Positions 30,707-40,160 of a DNA stretch of 64,000 nucleotides are shown piece after piece (positions within the stretch are counted from its first letter, which is position 1; each line of letters opens with the position of its first letter). The translations under genes were made by a program, and so were the position numbers. Under the pieces are notes generated by a model. The model saw nothing but the letters and a program-made list of their open reading frames with translations, made no database searches and was not told the origin of the DNA. The stretch covers positions 791,501 through 855,500 of the forward strand of contig NZ_CP077426.1 of assembly GCF_019048845.1 (NCBI RefSeq), read 5' to 3'. This stretch comes from Vibrio mimicus (GTDB lineage Bacteria; Pseudomonadota; Gammaproteobacteria; Enterobacterales; Vibrionaceae).

Positions 30707-31840
30707 TTAGCCTAGAAGATGGTTTAAGGTTTTTTGGTACATATCGGTTAATTTTTCCAAATCAGTGATCCGCACACATTCGTTAACCTTATGGATAGTG
30801 GCATTGACAGGCCCCAGTTCCACCACTTGTGCACCCATTTGGGCGATAAAGCGGCCATCGGAGGTTCCACCCGTAGTCAGTAGTGCTGGGGCTTGATGAT
30901 TTACTTCTTCAACCGCAGCAACGACAGCGGCGAGCAGTTCACCAGCATCAGTCAGGAAGGGGTGACCACTGAGTGTCCATTTCAGGTCGTAATCCAATCC
31001 GTGAGCATCCAAAACCGAATGTACGCGGCGTTTGATCTCCTCATCAGTCAGTTCGGTGCTAAAGCGGAAGTTGAATTGGACATCAAATTCTCCTGGGATC
31101 ACGTTAGAGGCGCCAGTACCCGCTTGCAAATTCGGGATCTGAAAGCTGGTGGGGGGGAAATACGCGTTGCCTTCATCCCATTGAGTTGCAGCAAGCTCGG
31201 CTAGGGCTGGTAGCGCTTTATGTACAGGGTTATTGGCCAGGTGTGGATAAGCGACATGGCCCTGTGTGCCTTTCACCTTCAAATCCCCCGTGATGGAGCC
31301 ACGACGGCCATTTTTCACCACATCACCGACCGCTAAGGTACTGGATGGCTCACCAACGATGCACATATCGATCATTTCATTACGAGCCATCAGAGTTTCC
31401 ACTACGCGTACAGTGCCGTTGATGAAAGGACCTTCTTCATCGGAGGTGATCAAAAAGCCGATGGAACCTTGGTGATCGGGATGTTCGGCAATAAAACGTT
31501 CCACAGCCACAATCATACAAGCCAGTGAGCCTTTCATATCCGCGGCGCCGCGTCCATGCAGGAAATCATCAATCACTGTGGGTTCAAACGGCGGGGTGTG
31601 CCACTGCGCTAGAGGGCCAGCAGGCACGACATCGGTGTGCCCAGCAAACACAAACAGAGGAGATTGTGTGCCGCGGCGAGCCCAAAAATTGGTGGTGTCT
31701 TCAAACACCATGCTTTCAATTTCAAATCCAAGCGCTTTTAAGCGTGCAATCATTACATCTTGGCAGCCTGCATCTGCAGGGGTCACTGATTGGCGGCTAA
31801 TGAGATCTTTTGCCAGAGCCAGTACAGGGCTATCTGTCAT
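30707..31840 (-). CDS. dapE: Succinyl-diaminopimelate desuccinylase
   Basis: Hydrolyses N-succinyl-LL-diaminopimelate in lysine and peptidoglycan synthesis. 377 residues from ATG 31840 ([10 protein letters not shown]), the usual size; an in-frame extension back to 31921 would overlap yffB. The M20 metal motifs are present: [28 protein letters not shown] and TGGTSDGRF. Between yffB and an M15 peptidase on the same strand. Confidence 0.96.
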   Translation of the reverse strand: MTDSPVLALAKDLISRQSVTPADAGCQDVMIARLKALGFEIESMVFEDTTNFWARRGTQSPLFVFAGHTDVVPAGPLAQWHTPPFEPTVIDDFLHGRGAADMKGSLACMIVAVERFIAEHPDHQGSIGFLITSDEEGPFINGTVRVVETLMARNEMIDMCIVGEPSSTLAVGDVVKNGRRGSITGDLKVKGTQGHVAYPHLANNPVHKALPALAELAATQWDEGNAYFPPTSFQIPNLQAGTGASNVIPGEFDVQFNFRFSTELTDEEIKRRVHSVLDAHGLDYDLKWTLSGHPFLTDAGELLAAVVAAVEEVNHQAPALLTTGGTSDGRFIAQMGAQVVELGPVNATIHKVNECVRITDLEKLTDMYQKTLNHLLG

Positions 31841-31868
31841 CCTTGAAATCCTTGTATTCAGAAAAAGC

Positions 31869-32216
31869 TTAAGAAAAAAGAGCGCGGTACTGCGCATCGC
31901 TAAAGCCAAGATACAGATCATCTTGACGTTGTAAAATCGGGCGCTTAATCATCGCCGGTTGTTCCACTAATAACGCCACGGCATTGTCGGCATTCAACGT
32001 GGTTTTTTGCTCATCACTGAGCTGACGGAAAGTTGTTCCGCGTTTGTTGAGCACTTGTTCCCAGCCTAATCGGTCACAAAACCCAGTGACGAGCTCCGGT
32101 GTGATGCCATCTTTGCGGTAGTCGTGAAACTGGTATGAAATACCCTCTTGCTCCAACCACTTACGCGCTTTTTTTATCGTGTCACAGTTGGGAATGCCAT
32201 ACAGAGTGATAGTCAT
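31869..32216 (-). CDS. yffB: ArsC/Spx-family protein YffB
   Basis: 115 residues with the arsenate-reductase/Spx thioredoxin fold; [16 protein letters not shown] has a single active-site Cys without the CxxC of Spx. YffB is typically encoded just before dapE, as here. Glutathione-linked thiol chemistry is proposed for the family; no substrate is established. Confidence 0.9.
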   Translation of the reverse strand: MTITLYGIPNCDTIKKARKWLEQEGISYQFHDYRKDGITPELVTGFCDRLGWEQVLNKRGTTFRQLSDEQKTTLNADNAVALLVEQPAMIKRPILQRQDDLYLGFSDAQYRALFS

Positions 32217-32467
32217 GCTTATCCTTACTTTCGTCCTAATTCAAATGCTGAATGGGTTGCTTGGTGAGATATGCTCAATGCAACCTTTGATTATTGTGCG
32301 TTCAATCCTAACAGGAAGGGACTGCTGAGACAAAAGTGTGATGTAGATATTTCACGCAAAGAAAAAATAGCCGACTAGGGGAAATCGATTGGCAAGTTAT
32401 TGATCAAACGCAACACATGGCACAGTAAAACAGAAATAATGGGCACAGCACACTTTAGGAGGTATCA

Positions 32468-32755
32468 ATGGAATTGAGTCCTGTTTTTGCAAGGCGCTTG
32501 TATTTAGCTTTGTTAGTGGAAAGCCTTGAGCGGCCGAATGTCCCTAAACTGATTGAAAAGACAGGCTGGCCCCGTCGCACCATTCAAGATGTGATCAAAG
32601 CTATGCCAGGTATCGGGATTGAGTTGAGTTTCGTACAAGATGGTCGTCGACATAACGATGGTTATTACCAACTCTCTGATTGGGGGCCGTTTGACAGTCA
32701 ATGGGTCACTGAACGCAAGAAAGACATTGCGGCAAGTCTAGGATTTTGTGCTTAA
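32468..32755 (+). CDS. Small winged-helix DNA-binding protein
   Basis: 95 residues. The region KLIEKTGWPRRTIQDVIKAMPGIGIELSF looks like a helix-turn-helix, followed by a wing-like strand pair (VQDGRRHNDGYYQL). ATG 32468 has AGGAGG upstream, a near-perfect ribosome site, and a terminator follows at once, so it is a real monocistronic gene. I do not recognise a characterised homologue, and its target is unknown. Confidence 0.75.
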   Translation: MELSPVFARRLYLALLVESLERPNVPKLIEKTGWPRRTIQDVIKAMPGIGIELSFVQDGRRHNDGYYQLSDWGPFDSQWVTERKKDIAASLGFCA

Positions 32756-32778
32756 AGCCAGCATCGCTGGCTTTTTTC
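32754..32778 (+). terminator. Terminator of the winged-helix gene
   Basis: AGCCAGC, ATC loop, GCTGGCT, TTTTT, overlapping the stop codon of the gene. Confidence 0.9.
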
Positions 32779-32816
32779 TTGGCATCACTAAGCACTGCTT
32801 AGTGTGATTGACTCTC

Positions 32817-33176
32817 TTATAACTGGTTTTGCCAAAGCCAGTATGCAATAAACCCTATCCAACTGATCACCAGTAACCCCCATGCAATTTTGGCTTGGTT
32901 AGCTTGTGGTGCGTCCATGGACTCTGATGCGTAGTCTTCTTCCTCACAAATTTCCGTTGTCGAGGATAGCTTGGCTTTTAAGGCTTTTTTACGCAGCTTA
33001 TCCGCTTGTCTGTGCTTCTCTTTTTGCTGCTTCTTGTACAGGGCAATGCCTTTTTCGATCCCTTGTGCGATAAGTTTTGTCTGCTCTTTAGTTTGTGCTG
33101 GGCGCTGAGTCGCTTTGGCAATTCTAAGGGCTTCTTGTTGGGTTTGTTCGGAAGGAATAGGCGTACTTTTTTTCAT
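32817..33176 (-). CDS. DUF2956 family protein
   Basis: 119 residues. A very basic, Gln- and Lys-rich N-terminal half (coiled-coil-like, 10-75) and one C-terminal membrane helix (about 98-115), so it is a tail-anchored type. It matches DUF2956, known from Vibrio and relatives and without assigned function. Confidence 0.8.
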   Translation of the reverse strand: MKKSTPIPSEQTQQEALRIAKATQRPAQTKEQTKLIAQGIEKGIALYKKQQKEKHRQADKLRKKALKAKLSSTTEICEEEDYASESMDAPQANQAKIAWGLLVISWIGFIAYWLWQNQL

Positions 33177-33320
33177 GCTCTGCTCATTGTGATAACGCTA
33201 GTGGGTTAAGACTAACATGCGAGCCTTAGGGAGAAAAATCGGCGTGAGTAGAATTAGCGGTGGCGATTTGGCTCAATTGCGCTAGAGTGTGAAGCCCGTG
33301 TTTTATCAATAGAGAAAATC

Positions 33321-33785
33321 GTGCGTTACTCGCTAGAACAGTATGATAGTCAAGGATTTTTAAAAGCGCCGATATGGCTGTGGCTAGGATGGCTGTTTCT
33401 TATTCGGGCTTGGGTGATGTTCGTGATGGCGGGAGTGAGCCGTGAACATGGTTCACGTTTGCTCTCTTTAATCTATCCTGATCATTCGTTGCTTTATGTA
33501 GGGTTGGGGATGGGCGTGCCTATTCTGAGCCTGATGTGGTTGATTACTTTGCGTAACCCACAACGTGGATGGGTCAATCGAATCGTGGCTCAAGGTCGTG
33601 CAATGACTTTGTTGACCGTCATCGGTCAGGCTATTCAAACTGCTTTCCATGTCTATTTACAGCAAGGCGCATTTCACTGGGCTAACGCTTTAACGTTAGT
33701 CTTGCTGCTGTGGTTTGGCATTTACCTTGTGCAGAGTCGCCACGTCAAAGACAGTTTACAAACCCCAGTGTTGGAGAAGGCATGA
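33321..33785 (+). CDS. DUF2919 family membrane protein
   Basis: 154 residues with four hydrophobic segments (about 18-38, 60-78, 92-112, 120-138). Matches the DUF2919 family; function unknown. The start is GTG 33321, giving M-RYSLEQYDSQG; GAGAAAA lies upstream as a weak ribosome site. It precedes the DyP peroxidase gene by 65 bases. Confidence 0.8.
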   Translation: MRYSLEQYDSQGFLKAPIWLWLGWLFLIRAWVMFVMAGVSREHGSRLLSLIYPDHSLLYVGLGMGVPILSLMWLITLRNPQRGWVNRIVAQGRAMTLLTVIGQAIQTAFHVYLQQGAFHWANALTLVLLLWFGIYLVQSRHVKDSLQTPVLEKA

Positions 33786-33850
33786 TCGCCATCAACACTG
33801 TGCTATTACTTTTTATTACACTGAGCAAAACCTAAAAGTGAGGACTCATT

Positions 33851-34759
33851 ATGTTTAAGTCACAGACCGCAATCTTGCCGGAAGCTGGCCCGTTTGCCCT
33901 GTACACACTGATTAAAGTTCGCCAGAACCACGCCAATGTTTTGCATGCGCTCAAGGCTTTACCTGCATTAATTGAAGAAATAAATCAAAACCAACCGGGG
34001 GCAGAGCTCACGCTCTCACTGGCATTTAGCAAAGGTTTTTGGGAGCAGCTTGATGTGGCTTTACCGCCAGAATTGATTGACTTCCCAGAGTTAGGGGAAG
34101 GGGATATTCATGCACCGACTACCGATGTTGATGTGTTGATTCACTGCCACTCTACGCGTCATGACTTGTTGTTTTATGCCCTGCGTAAAGGGATCAGTGA
34201 TATCGCTGAAGATATTGACGTGGTAGACGAAACCTACGGTTTCCGTTACTTAGATGCACGAGACATGACCGAGTTCATTGATGGCACAGAAAACCCGAAA
34301 GCTGAGAAACGTGCGGAAGTAGCTTTAGTCGCTGATGGTGAATTTGCGGGTGGCAGCTACGTGATGGTGCAACGTTTTGTGCATAACTTGCCGGCGTGGA
34401 ATCGCCTCAACTTAGCGGCGCAAGAGAAAGTGATTGGTCGTACTAAGCCTGATTCTGTTGAGTTAGACAATGTTCCAGCGGCTTCGCATGTAGGTCGAGT
34501 TGACATTAAAGAAGAAGGCAAAGGATTGAAGATTGTTCGCCACAGCCTACCTTACGGCAGCGTGAGCGGCGATCACGGCCTACTGTTTATTGCTTACTGT
34601 CATACGCTGCATAATTTTAAAACCATGCTGGAAAGCATGTATGGTGTGACCGATGGAAAAACAGACCAATTGCTGCGCTTTACCAAAGCCGTGACAGGGG
34701 CTTATTTCTTTGCACCATCCCAAGCGATGCTACAAGGCTTGAGCTTAAAAGCTGAGTAA
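33851..34759 (+). CDS. DyP-type heme peroxidase (YfeX class)
   Basis: 302 residues, class of cytoplasmic dye-decolorizing peroxidases. The signature GxxDG is in EFIDGTENP with the distal Asp; the distal Arg and the proximal heme-binding His lie further on, in the ferredoxin-like C-terminal half (VRHSLPYGSVSGDHGLLFIAYC). ATG with GTGAGGA upstream. In the V. cholerae genomes I remember, this gene lies close to flaE; here an 11-kb gene cluster lies between them. Confidence 0.92.
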   Translation: MFKSQTAILPEAGPFALYTLIKVRQNHANVLHALKALPALIEEINQNQPGAELTLSLAFSKGFWEQLDVALPPELIDFPELGEGDIHAPTTDVDVLIHCHSTRHDLLFYALRKGISDIAEDIDVVDETYGFRYLDARDMTEFIDGTENPKAEKRAEVALVADGEFAGGSYVMVQRFVHNLPAWNRLNLAAQEKVIGRTKPDSVELDNVPAASHVGRVDIKEEGKGLKIVRHSLPYGSVSGDHGLLFIAYCHTLHNFKTMLESMYGVTDGKTDQLLRFTKAVTGAYFFAPSQAMLQGLSLKAE

Positions 34760-34775
34760 GCGTTGTGCGCTTTTG

Positions 34776-34812
34776 TATTGCCCGAGGCGGGTTGAGTATG
34801 CCTTGGGCAATA
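34776..34812 (+). terminator. Hairpin after the DyP gene
   Basis: TATTGCCCGAGGC and GCCTTGGGCAATA pair over 13 bases with one G-T pair and an 11-base loop. There is no clear T run, so it is a weak terminator or the 3' end structure of the DyP mRNA. It marks the left edge of the accessory locus. Confidence 0.55.
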
Positions 34813-34897
34813 TGTTTAAACTCATAAGGTTTTAGGAGCGGCCTTGGTGATTTTGAGGTTGATAATGTAGGGAAAGCCGCGTACGCCTTAATCTTTC

Positions 34898-35941
34898 TTA
34901 TCGAGAGTTTTGTTCTAACACACAGACTGGGGCATCAACATGACATTGATAGCCACTTGCTTGTAAACGACCATCGCTTGGATTGCGTCTAAAGCTGACT
35001 AAATTATTTGAATGTTGGTTAGCCACTATCAGCCACTGCTCACAAGACGAGAGAGAAAAGTCTCTAGGAAACCTTCCGCCGCACTCCTGCATACTGTGCC
35101 ATTGAATATCAGACCCCTGTATCGCAAAGCAACTGATGGCATTTTGATGCCGGCATGAGACATACACAAAGCGCTCATCGGCAGAGAGCTTGATTGCGCC
35201 TGCAGCCGCACCTTTTGCCTGTTGAGGGAGTAGATCGGCTTGGTGCTGTACTTGCCAACCCTCAGCCGTTTTGGCGATCACCACTAGCGTTTCACTCAGT
35301 TCACACACCACATAGGCCGTATCTTCCGCACGATTAAAGACTAAGTGTCTTGGCCCTGAACCCGTGGGAAGAGGTAAGTCTTGTTGTAGGCTAAACCCTT
35401 GCTCATCGTGATGATAGAAACGTATGGCATCGCAGCCTAAATCAACCGTGACCAATCGAGGTTCTGTGCTCTGAAAAAACACTTGATGAGCATGCGGTGT
35501 GATCGGCCGTTCGGGCGTTGAATCTTGCTCATTCGCGGCTAAGTTGGCCGCTAAGTCTGCGACTACGTGAGTGGGTTTTCCTTGTTGGTCGAGTGTGTAA
35601 ACACAAACATTGCCTGAGCCATAATTCGCCACGGCAAGGTATTTGGCATCCGGAGAGGTTGCCACATGACATGGATAGTCCCCAGCGATAGGCAAGGTAT
35701 GAGTCTGTTGGTCTATGATACTCACTAACTCTGCGCCCTCTTGTTGAGCGACTTCCGAGAAGCTATAGACGGCTTGTGATGATTGCGTCAGGTAGGATGG
35801 ATTACGCAGAGGCGCGAAATCCTCAAGCCTAGTGAGTTCACCTGTGTGTGGATTGAGGCGAATCTGCGCAATACCTCGACTGTGGCTGGGTTCATCGGTG
35901 TAAGTGCCTACGTAAAATGTTAAGTGTCCACTGGTTTGCAT
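34898..35941 (-). CDS. Seven-bladed beta-propeller lactonase family protein
   Basis: 347 residues from ATG 35941 (MQTSGHLTFYVGTYT), with AAGGAT upstream. The repeated blade pattern (FYVGTYT, PDAKYLAVANYGSGNVCVYTL, GSGPRHLVFN, LSADERFVYVSCRHQNAI) is that of the Pgl/YbhE lactonase family, which opens sugar-1,5-lactones such as 6-phosphogluconolactone. No signal peptide, so cytoplasmic. It is last in the minus-strand run symporter-KDG kinase-KDPG aldolase-GH20. In this context I infer it opens the 1,5-lactone of N-acetylglucosaminic acid; the exact substrate is not shown. Confidence 0.85.
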   Translation of the reverse strand: MQTSGHLTFYVGTYTDEPSHSRGIAQIRLNPHTGELTRLEDFAPLRNPSYLTQSSQAVYSFSEVAQQEGAELVSIIDQQTHTLPIAGDYPCHVATSPDAKYLAVANYGSGNVCVYTLDQQGKPTHVVADLAANLAANEQDSTPERPITPHAHQVFFQSTEPRLVTVDLGCDAIRFYHHDEQGFSLQQDLPLPTGSGPRHLVFNRAEDTAYVVCELSETLVVIAKTAEGWQVQHQADLLPQQAKGAAAGAIKLSADERFVYVSCRHQNAISCFAIQGSDIQWHSMQECGGRFPRDFSLSSCEQWLIVANQHSNNLVSFRRNPSDGRLQASGYQCHVDAPVCVLEQNSR

Positions 35942-35977
35942 AGCGATAATTTTATCCTTAAACCTTATCAAATGAAC

Positions 35978-35999
35978 GCCGCCAGTTGGCGCTGGCGGC
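35978..35999 (-). terminator. Intercistronic hairpin between the GH20 gene and the lactonase gene
   Basis: GCCGCCAG, a six-base loop and CTGGCGGC. It lies in the 72-base gap and has no T run, so it may be a processing or attenuation hairpin. Confidence 0.5.
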
Positions 36000-36013
36000 T
36001 CTGTGTATCAAGA

Positions 36014-38461
36014 CTACTTCGCTAAAGTGTGGAGTAAGCTTTGAGTCGGCTTGACGATAGCGATGATGGTTTCATCAAAGATGATGGCATGCGCATCAAG
36101 AATCGCTTGGTATTCAGTGGCTTCTGCCGCCTTCACGGATTTTCCTTGTTTTGCCCGTTCGAGCAAAATGTTGGCGATCTGGGCGACTTTTAGGGTTGCA
36201 TCCGCCACTTTTACCGTCTCAATAGATGCGATGTTATTGGCGAAAATCGGCTTCGCTTGTTGAGCCGCTAACGCGGCCTCTTGATAGTGCATGGTCAATT
36301 TATCCAATGCATCAGTATCACCTTGGGCGAATTGAGTCACCAAGTCATTCATCGTGTAAACCGCCAAACTCTCTACTGGTAAGGCATCGGCAAATCGGTT
36401 TAAGCGCTCATACTGGTTGTAGAGATCGCCTTTGTTGGGGGTTGAAATCCATTTTTCCCAATGGCGAGCATAATACTGAGCGGGCTCAATGTATTTTGCT
36501 AACGTCTGCAATGCGGCAACATCGGCACCATTGGCTAAGCGCTTTAACATGATGCTCTGATTGGCATGATGGCGAAGCCCTAGCGAGATTTCAGACCAAG
36601 TATCCATTACGTTCATGCGTTGATACATGCTGCGCTCATCGGTCAGCGTTTGGCTAGACCATAAGCGTTCTGCAATCGCATAACTACGCGGCCACAACCG
36701 TTGCTCTATGGTTAGTGAGTCTAGGTTTTCCCCCCAAATGGTGATTTCACCGCCTAAAATCAGATTTTTTTCATCGCCTTGCAGCTCGGCAGGGTAGCCA
36801 CCCTCCGGCTTGGGAATGACGCTGCCCTTGATTGCTGTTCCTGCTACCTGCTCACCGGTGGTGGGCCATCGAACATTTCCAATCAGCTGATAGCTGCTCT
36901 CTTTCAACTTACCCTCAGCAAATTCATAGTTGAATTCGGTGTAAGACATGAAGTTGTCCATATGGCCGCGAAATTTAATGCCGGGTTGGTAGTCGAGAAT
37001 GTGGACTTCTTGGCGTGATTTGCCGTTGTAGTCAGTAAATGCACGGAAAGTGCCGTCTTTGGCTTCGATAATGGTTAAATTACCATGACGGGGGCCACCC
37101 TTATTTCTCGGTTTTACCCAGTTGTAAGTTTCGAACTTTTCGCCACTGTGCAGGGTATCATCCACCGTAATGCCCGTTGGCATGGGGTCGTTGCGATAGT
37201 GATAGCTGGTCGGTTGCGGCTGATCGAGATAGTAACCGGTAGACAAAACGCCTCGGTATCCCTGCTTCGCTGCACTGCCAATACTGTCGTGTCCTCGCCA
37301 GCTTTGAATAACAATTGATTTAGGCAGATCCTTATGCCAGATCTCATCCCAGCCGGACATCTTCTTACCACGTTCGGCAAGCATCTGCTCAACCTTGGTA
37401 TTGAGGTAAGATTGCAGGCCACGTTCACCATCGAGGTGATTGTCTTTAATGAATTGCTGGATCTTCGGATTATCTTTCCATTGTTGGTAGTTCGGCTTGT
37501 CTCCCCCAATGTGGAAATATTCGTCAGGGAAGAGTTCTACAACTTCATCGAAAATACGGGCAAGCATGGTGTACAGCTCTGGATTGGTTGGGTCCATCAA
37601 CGGTTCGAAGACCCCCCAAGCCCGTTGCTGAGGGTAAGACTGCTCACCGAGACCAGACATCAGTTCCGGATAGGCATGAGCTACGGCAGAAGCATGACCA
37701 GGTAATGAGATTTCAGGGATCACACGAATACCGAGATTGCGAGCATAGTTGACCACATAGCGAATCTGCTCTTTGGTGTAGTAGTCGCCATCCGAACTTT
37801 TTTCCCAAAGCTTAGGGGAGCTATCCAGTTGGATGCGGATCCCTTGGTCATCCCAAATATGCCAGTGAAACACGTTCATCTTTGCGGATGCCATCGCGTC
37901 CAGTTGGCGCAAAATGACATCGAGTTCGATGAAGTGGCGCGCAGTGTCGTAAGAGACTCCACGCCACTTAAAGCGCGGCGCATCTTGAATTGACACCACT
38001 GGAACCGAATATCCCTTGGCATCGGTTTGCACTAGTTGCAGAAAGGTTTCTAGAGCGTGGAATGCACCATATGGACGGGGGGATGAGATATGGATTTGCC
38101 CATCGCTTACGGTCAGTTGGTATGACTCATCGCTTTCCAGATTCTGCACTTCCTCTTTAGGGCCTTGGCGAATATCAATCACTAATGTCGCCGTCTGTTC
38201 GGACTTCGCTTGCCAGTGCAACATGGGAAGACCAGTTTGGCGGTACAAGCGATCCATCGTACGTTTGGCATTAAATTGCACCCGATCCGAATCGAATCCT
38301 TTGATGTAAATGCTGAAGTTTTTATCAATATTGACTGTGCCAACGCCCAATTCCACGCTTTGTGGATAAGGCATGAGGTTTAAAGGTGTGGAGGGAGCCA
38401 TTGCCATCAGGTTTGTACTTAGTAATCCGGAAATGAATAAAGCAAGCGTTGATCTTTTCAT
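36014..38461 (-). CDS. Secreted GH20 beta-N-acetylhexosaminidase-like protein, catalytic Glu replaced by Lys
   Basis: 815 residues with a signal peptide (MKRSTLALFISGLLSTNLMAMA). A GH20b domain (about 28-160) precedes the TIM barrel: YDTARHFIELD, NVFHWHIWDDQG, IRVIPEISLPGHA and GWDEIW are normal family motifs. At residues 317-322 it reads HIGGDK, where the family has HIGGDE: Asp321 (which orients the substrate acetamide) is kept, but the general acid Glu is Lys322 (codon AAG at 37498-37496). About 120 extra residues lie between barrel strands near 430-560. Expected role: release of GlcNAc or its oxidised form from chito-oligosaccharides outside the cell; the Lys makes activity doubtful. Confidence 0.9.
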   Translation of the reverse strand: MKRSTLALFISGLLSTNLMAMAPSTPLNLMPYPQSVELGVGTVNIDKNFSIYIKGFDSDRVQFNAKRTMDRLYRQTGLPMLHWQAKSEQTATLVIDIRQGPKEEVQNLESDESYQLTVSDGQIHISSPRPYGAFHALETFLQLVQTDAKGYSVPVVSIQDAPRFKWRGVSYDTARHFIELDVILRQLDAMASAKMNVFHWHIWDDQGIRIQLDSSPKLWEKSSDGDYYTKEQIRYVVNYARNLGIRVIPEISLPGHASAVAHAYPELMSGLGEQSYPQQRAWGVFEPLMDPTNPELYTMLARIFDEVVELFPDEYFHIGGDKPNYQQWKDNPKIQQFIKDNHLDGERGLQSYLNTKVEQMLAERGKKMSGWDEIWHKDLPKSIVIQSWRGHDSIGSAAKQGYRGVLSTGYYLDQPQPTSYHYRNDPMPTGITVDDTLHSGEKFETYNWVKPRNKGGPRHGNLTIIEAKDGTFRAFTDYNGKSRQEVHILDYQPGIKFRGHMDNFMSYTEFNYEFAEGKLKESSYQLIGNVRWPTTGEQVAGTAIKGSVIPKPEGGYPAELQGDEKNLILGGEITIWGENLDSLTIEQRLWPRSYAIAERLWSSQTLTDERSMYQRMNVMDTWSEISLGLRHHANQSIMLKRLANGADVAALQTLAKYIEPAQYYARHWEKWISTPNKGDLYNQYERLNRFADALPVESLAVYTMNDLVTQFAQGDTDALDKLTMHYQEAALAAQQAKPIFANNIASIETVKVADATLKVAQIANILLERAKQGKSVKAAEATEYQAILDAHAIIFDETIIAIVKPTQSLLHTLAK

Positions 38462-38497
38462 GGGATTTTTCCTTTGATTTTTATACTCAGCTTGCTG

Positions 38498-39127
38498 TTA
38501 TGCGACTAACTCAACAGCTTCACGAACTAAACGACCAATTTCATCCCATTGTTCGTTCTCAATCAGTTGAGGGGCGACCATCCAAGTTCCGCCACAGCAC
38601 ACCACGCGTTCTAGTGCGAGATAATCATTGATGTTGTTTTTGCCAATGCCACCTGTAGGCATCAGCTGAACATCAACGTACGGTGCGAGCAGGGATTTCA
38701 CCATAGCGATACCGCCCGATGCTTCCGCAGGGAAGAATTTTAACAAGGTCAGGCCGAGTTCAAGCGCTTGTTCTACCTGACTTGGGTTGTTGATCCCCGG
38801 TACAATCGGCATCCCTATGTTATGACAGTAGCGAACGGTATTGGGGTTTAGGCCCGGAGCAACGACAAACTCAGCACCCGCGGCTTTGGCTTGCTCCACT
38901 TGTTCGGCATTCAGCACGGTTCCAGCCCCGATACACATCTCAGGATAAGCTTCACGCATTGCTTGGATTGATGCTGCCGCCGCTGGAGTCCGAAATGTCA
39001 CTTCAGCGACAGGTAAACCATTTTCTATCAGCACCTTAGCCAATGGAATGGCGTGTTCAACGTGGTTGATTTGAATAACAGGAATAATTTTGAACCGCTT
39101 AAGTTTGTTGATAATTTCTGTTGTCAT
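38498..39127 (-). CDS. KDPG aldolase (2-keto-3-deoxy-6-phosphogluconate aldolase)
   Basis: Splits KDPG into pyruvate and glyceraldehyde-3-phosphate. 209 residues. Active-site Glu42 and Arg46 in AEVTFRTP, GAGTVLN, and the Schiff-base Lys130 in LLKFFPAEASGG; the phosphate loop is MPTGGIG. It follows the KDG kinase by 21 bases, so the two make the last steps of one pathway. V. cholerae has another Entner-Doudoroff aldolase elsewhere, so this is probably a second, cluster-specific copy. Confidence 0.93.
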   Translation of the reverse strand: MTTEIINKLKRFKIIPVIQINHVEHAIPLAKVLIENGLPVAEVTFRTPAAAASIQAMREAYPEMCIGAGTVLNAEQVEQAKAAGAEFVVAPGLNPNTVRYCHNIGMPIVPGINNPSQVEQALELGLTLLKFFPAEASGGIAMVKSLLAPYVDVQLMPTGGIGKNNINDYLALERVVCCGGTWMVAPQLIENEQWDEIGRLVREAVELVA

Positions 39128-39148
39128 TGTTTTATACCCAGTAAAAAA

Positions 39149-40099
39149 TTAGCAAAGAGTGAGGTGGGCCATTTCTGCTTTAGGAATGATCGCCCCTGAA
39201 AATTGGATCACAATCGAAGCCAGTTGGTGACCCAACGCCGCTGAAGCTTCGGCACTTTGACCGCTGAGACGTGCCGCTAAATAGCCTGCGGCAAAGGAGT
39301 CCCCAGCCGCGCAGGTATCAACGACATGCGTCACCTGTTGCGCGGCGACAAATGCCTGATGTGGCTCACCATTTTGCTGCCAAATGACTTTACAGGGATG
39401 GCTGCCACGTTTGATCACGATCTCTTTACAGCCAAATCGCGCACAACGTTGCTCGACACTTTCTTTATCTTCTTCATCGCCCCAGATGTGTAGATCATCC
39501 TCTTCTGTGATCAGAGCAATATCGACAAGTGGCAGTAGTTGGCTGTACCAAGTGCGAGCTTGATCCGCACTCCACAATTGGGGGCTGAAATTATTGTCAA
39601 AAATAATCGTGCCACCGCTCTGTGAAAAATCACGTAGGGTGTTGATAAGCTGCTGTTTACTCGTGTCATTGAGGATCGCTAAGCTGATGCCACTGAGATA
39701 CACACAATCGATCTCACCACGCTGGATGGCTTGCTCTAATTTGCTTGGCGCTGTAGCGGTGAAATAACTTTTTGCTGCGGCGCTGTCTCGCCAATACATA
39801 AAACGGCGTTCGCCTTGCGGATCGGTTTCAACCAGATAGAGTCCTGGCAGTTTATCGCTATATTGCTGCACAAGAGTGGTGTGGATCCCTTCTTCTTGCC
39901 AATCGGCAAGTAGCTGCTTAGAAAGAGGATCTGTACCCAATCCAGTAGCGTAACTCACCGTTATTGGACGGTTAGCCGTTAGGCGCGCAAGGTAGAGTGC
40001 GGTGTTGAGTGTATCGCCGCCAAAGCCTTTTTTGAGGGGCAGGCCACTAAGTTCGATCATGCATTCACCAAAGAATGCGATATGAAATGGAGGTGTCAT
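39149..40099 (-). CDS. kdgK: 2-keto-3-deoxygluconate kinase (PfkB/ribokinase family)
   Basis: 316 residues. N-terminal FFGECMIELSG with the GGDTLNTALYLARL sugar-binding region is typical of KDG kinases. The C-terminal signature is DTCAAGDSFAAGYLA; here the anion-hole motif reads AAGD rather than GAGD, with catalytic Asp267 kept. Product KDPG is the substrate of the aldolase encoded next. The gene starts 61 bases after the symporter gene. Confidence 0.92.
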   Translation of the reverse strand: MTPPFHIAFFGECMIELSGLPLKKGFGGDTLNTALYLARLTANRPITVSYATGLGTDPLSKQLLADWQEEGIHTTLVQQYSDKLPGLYLVETDPQGERRFMYWRDSAAAKSYFTATAPSKLEQAIQRGEIDCVYLSGISLAILNDTSKQQLINTLRDFSQSGGTIIFDNNFSPQLWSADQARTWYSQLLPLVDIALITEEDDLHIWGDEEDKESVEQRCARFGCKEIVIKRGSHPCKVIWQQNGEPHQAFVAAQQVTHVVDTCAAGDSFAAGYLAARLSGQSAEASAALGHQLASIVIQFSGAIIPKAEMAHLTLC

Positions 40100-40160
40100 A
40101 AAGAGGCTAACCTTGTCAAAGAAGGTGGCTCATCGAGCCACCGTGTTTGGGAACGAATCA

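Noticed and set aside
38498..40099. A pectin or alginate degradation locus, because of the KDG kinase and KDPG aldolase
   Set aside because: No lyases, kduI/kduD or oligogalacturonate genes are present; the neighbours handle N-acyl amino compounds and hexosaminides.
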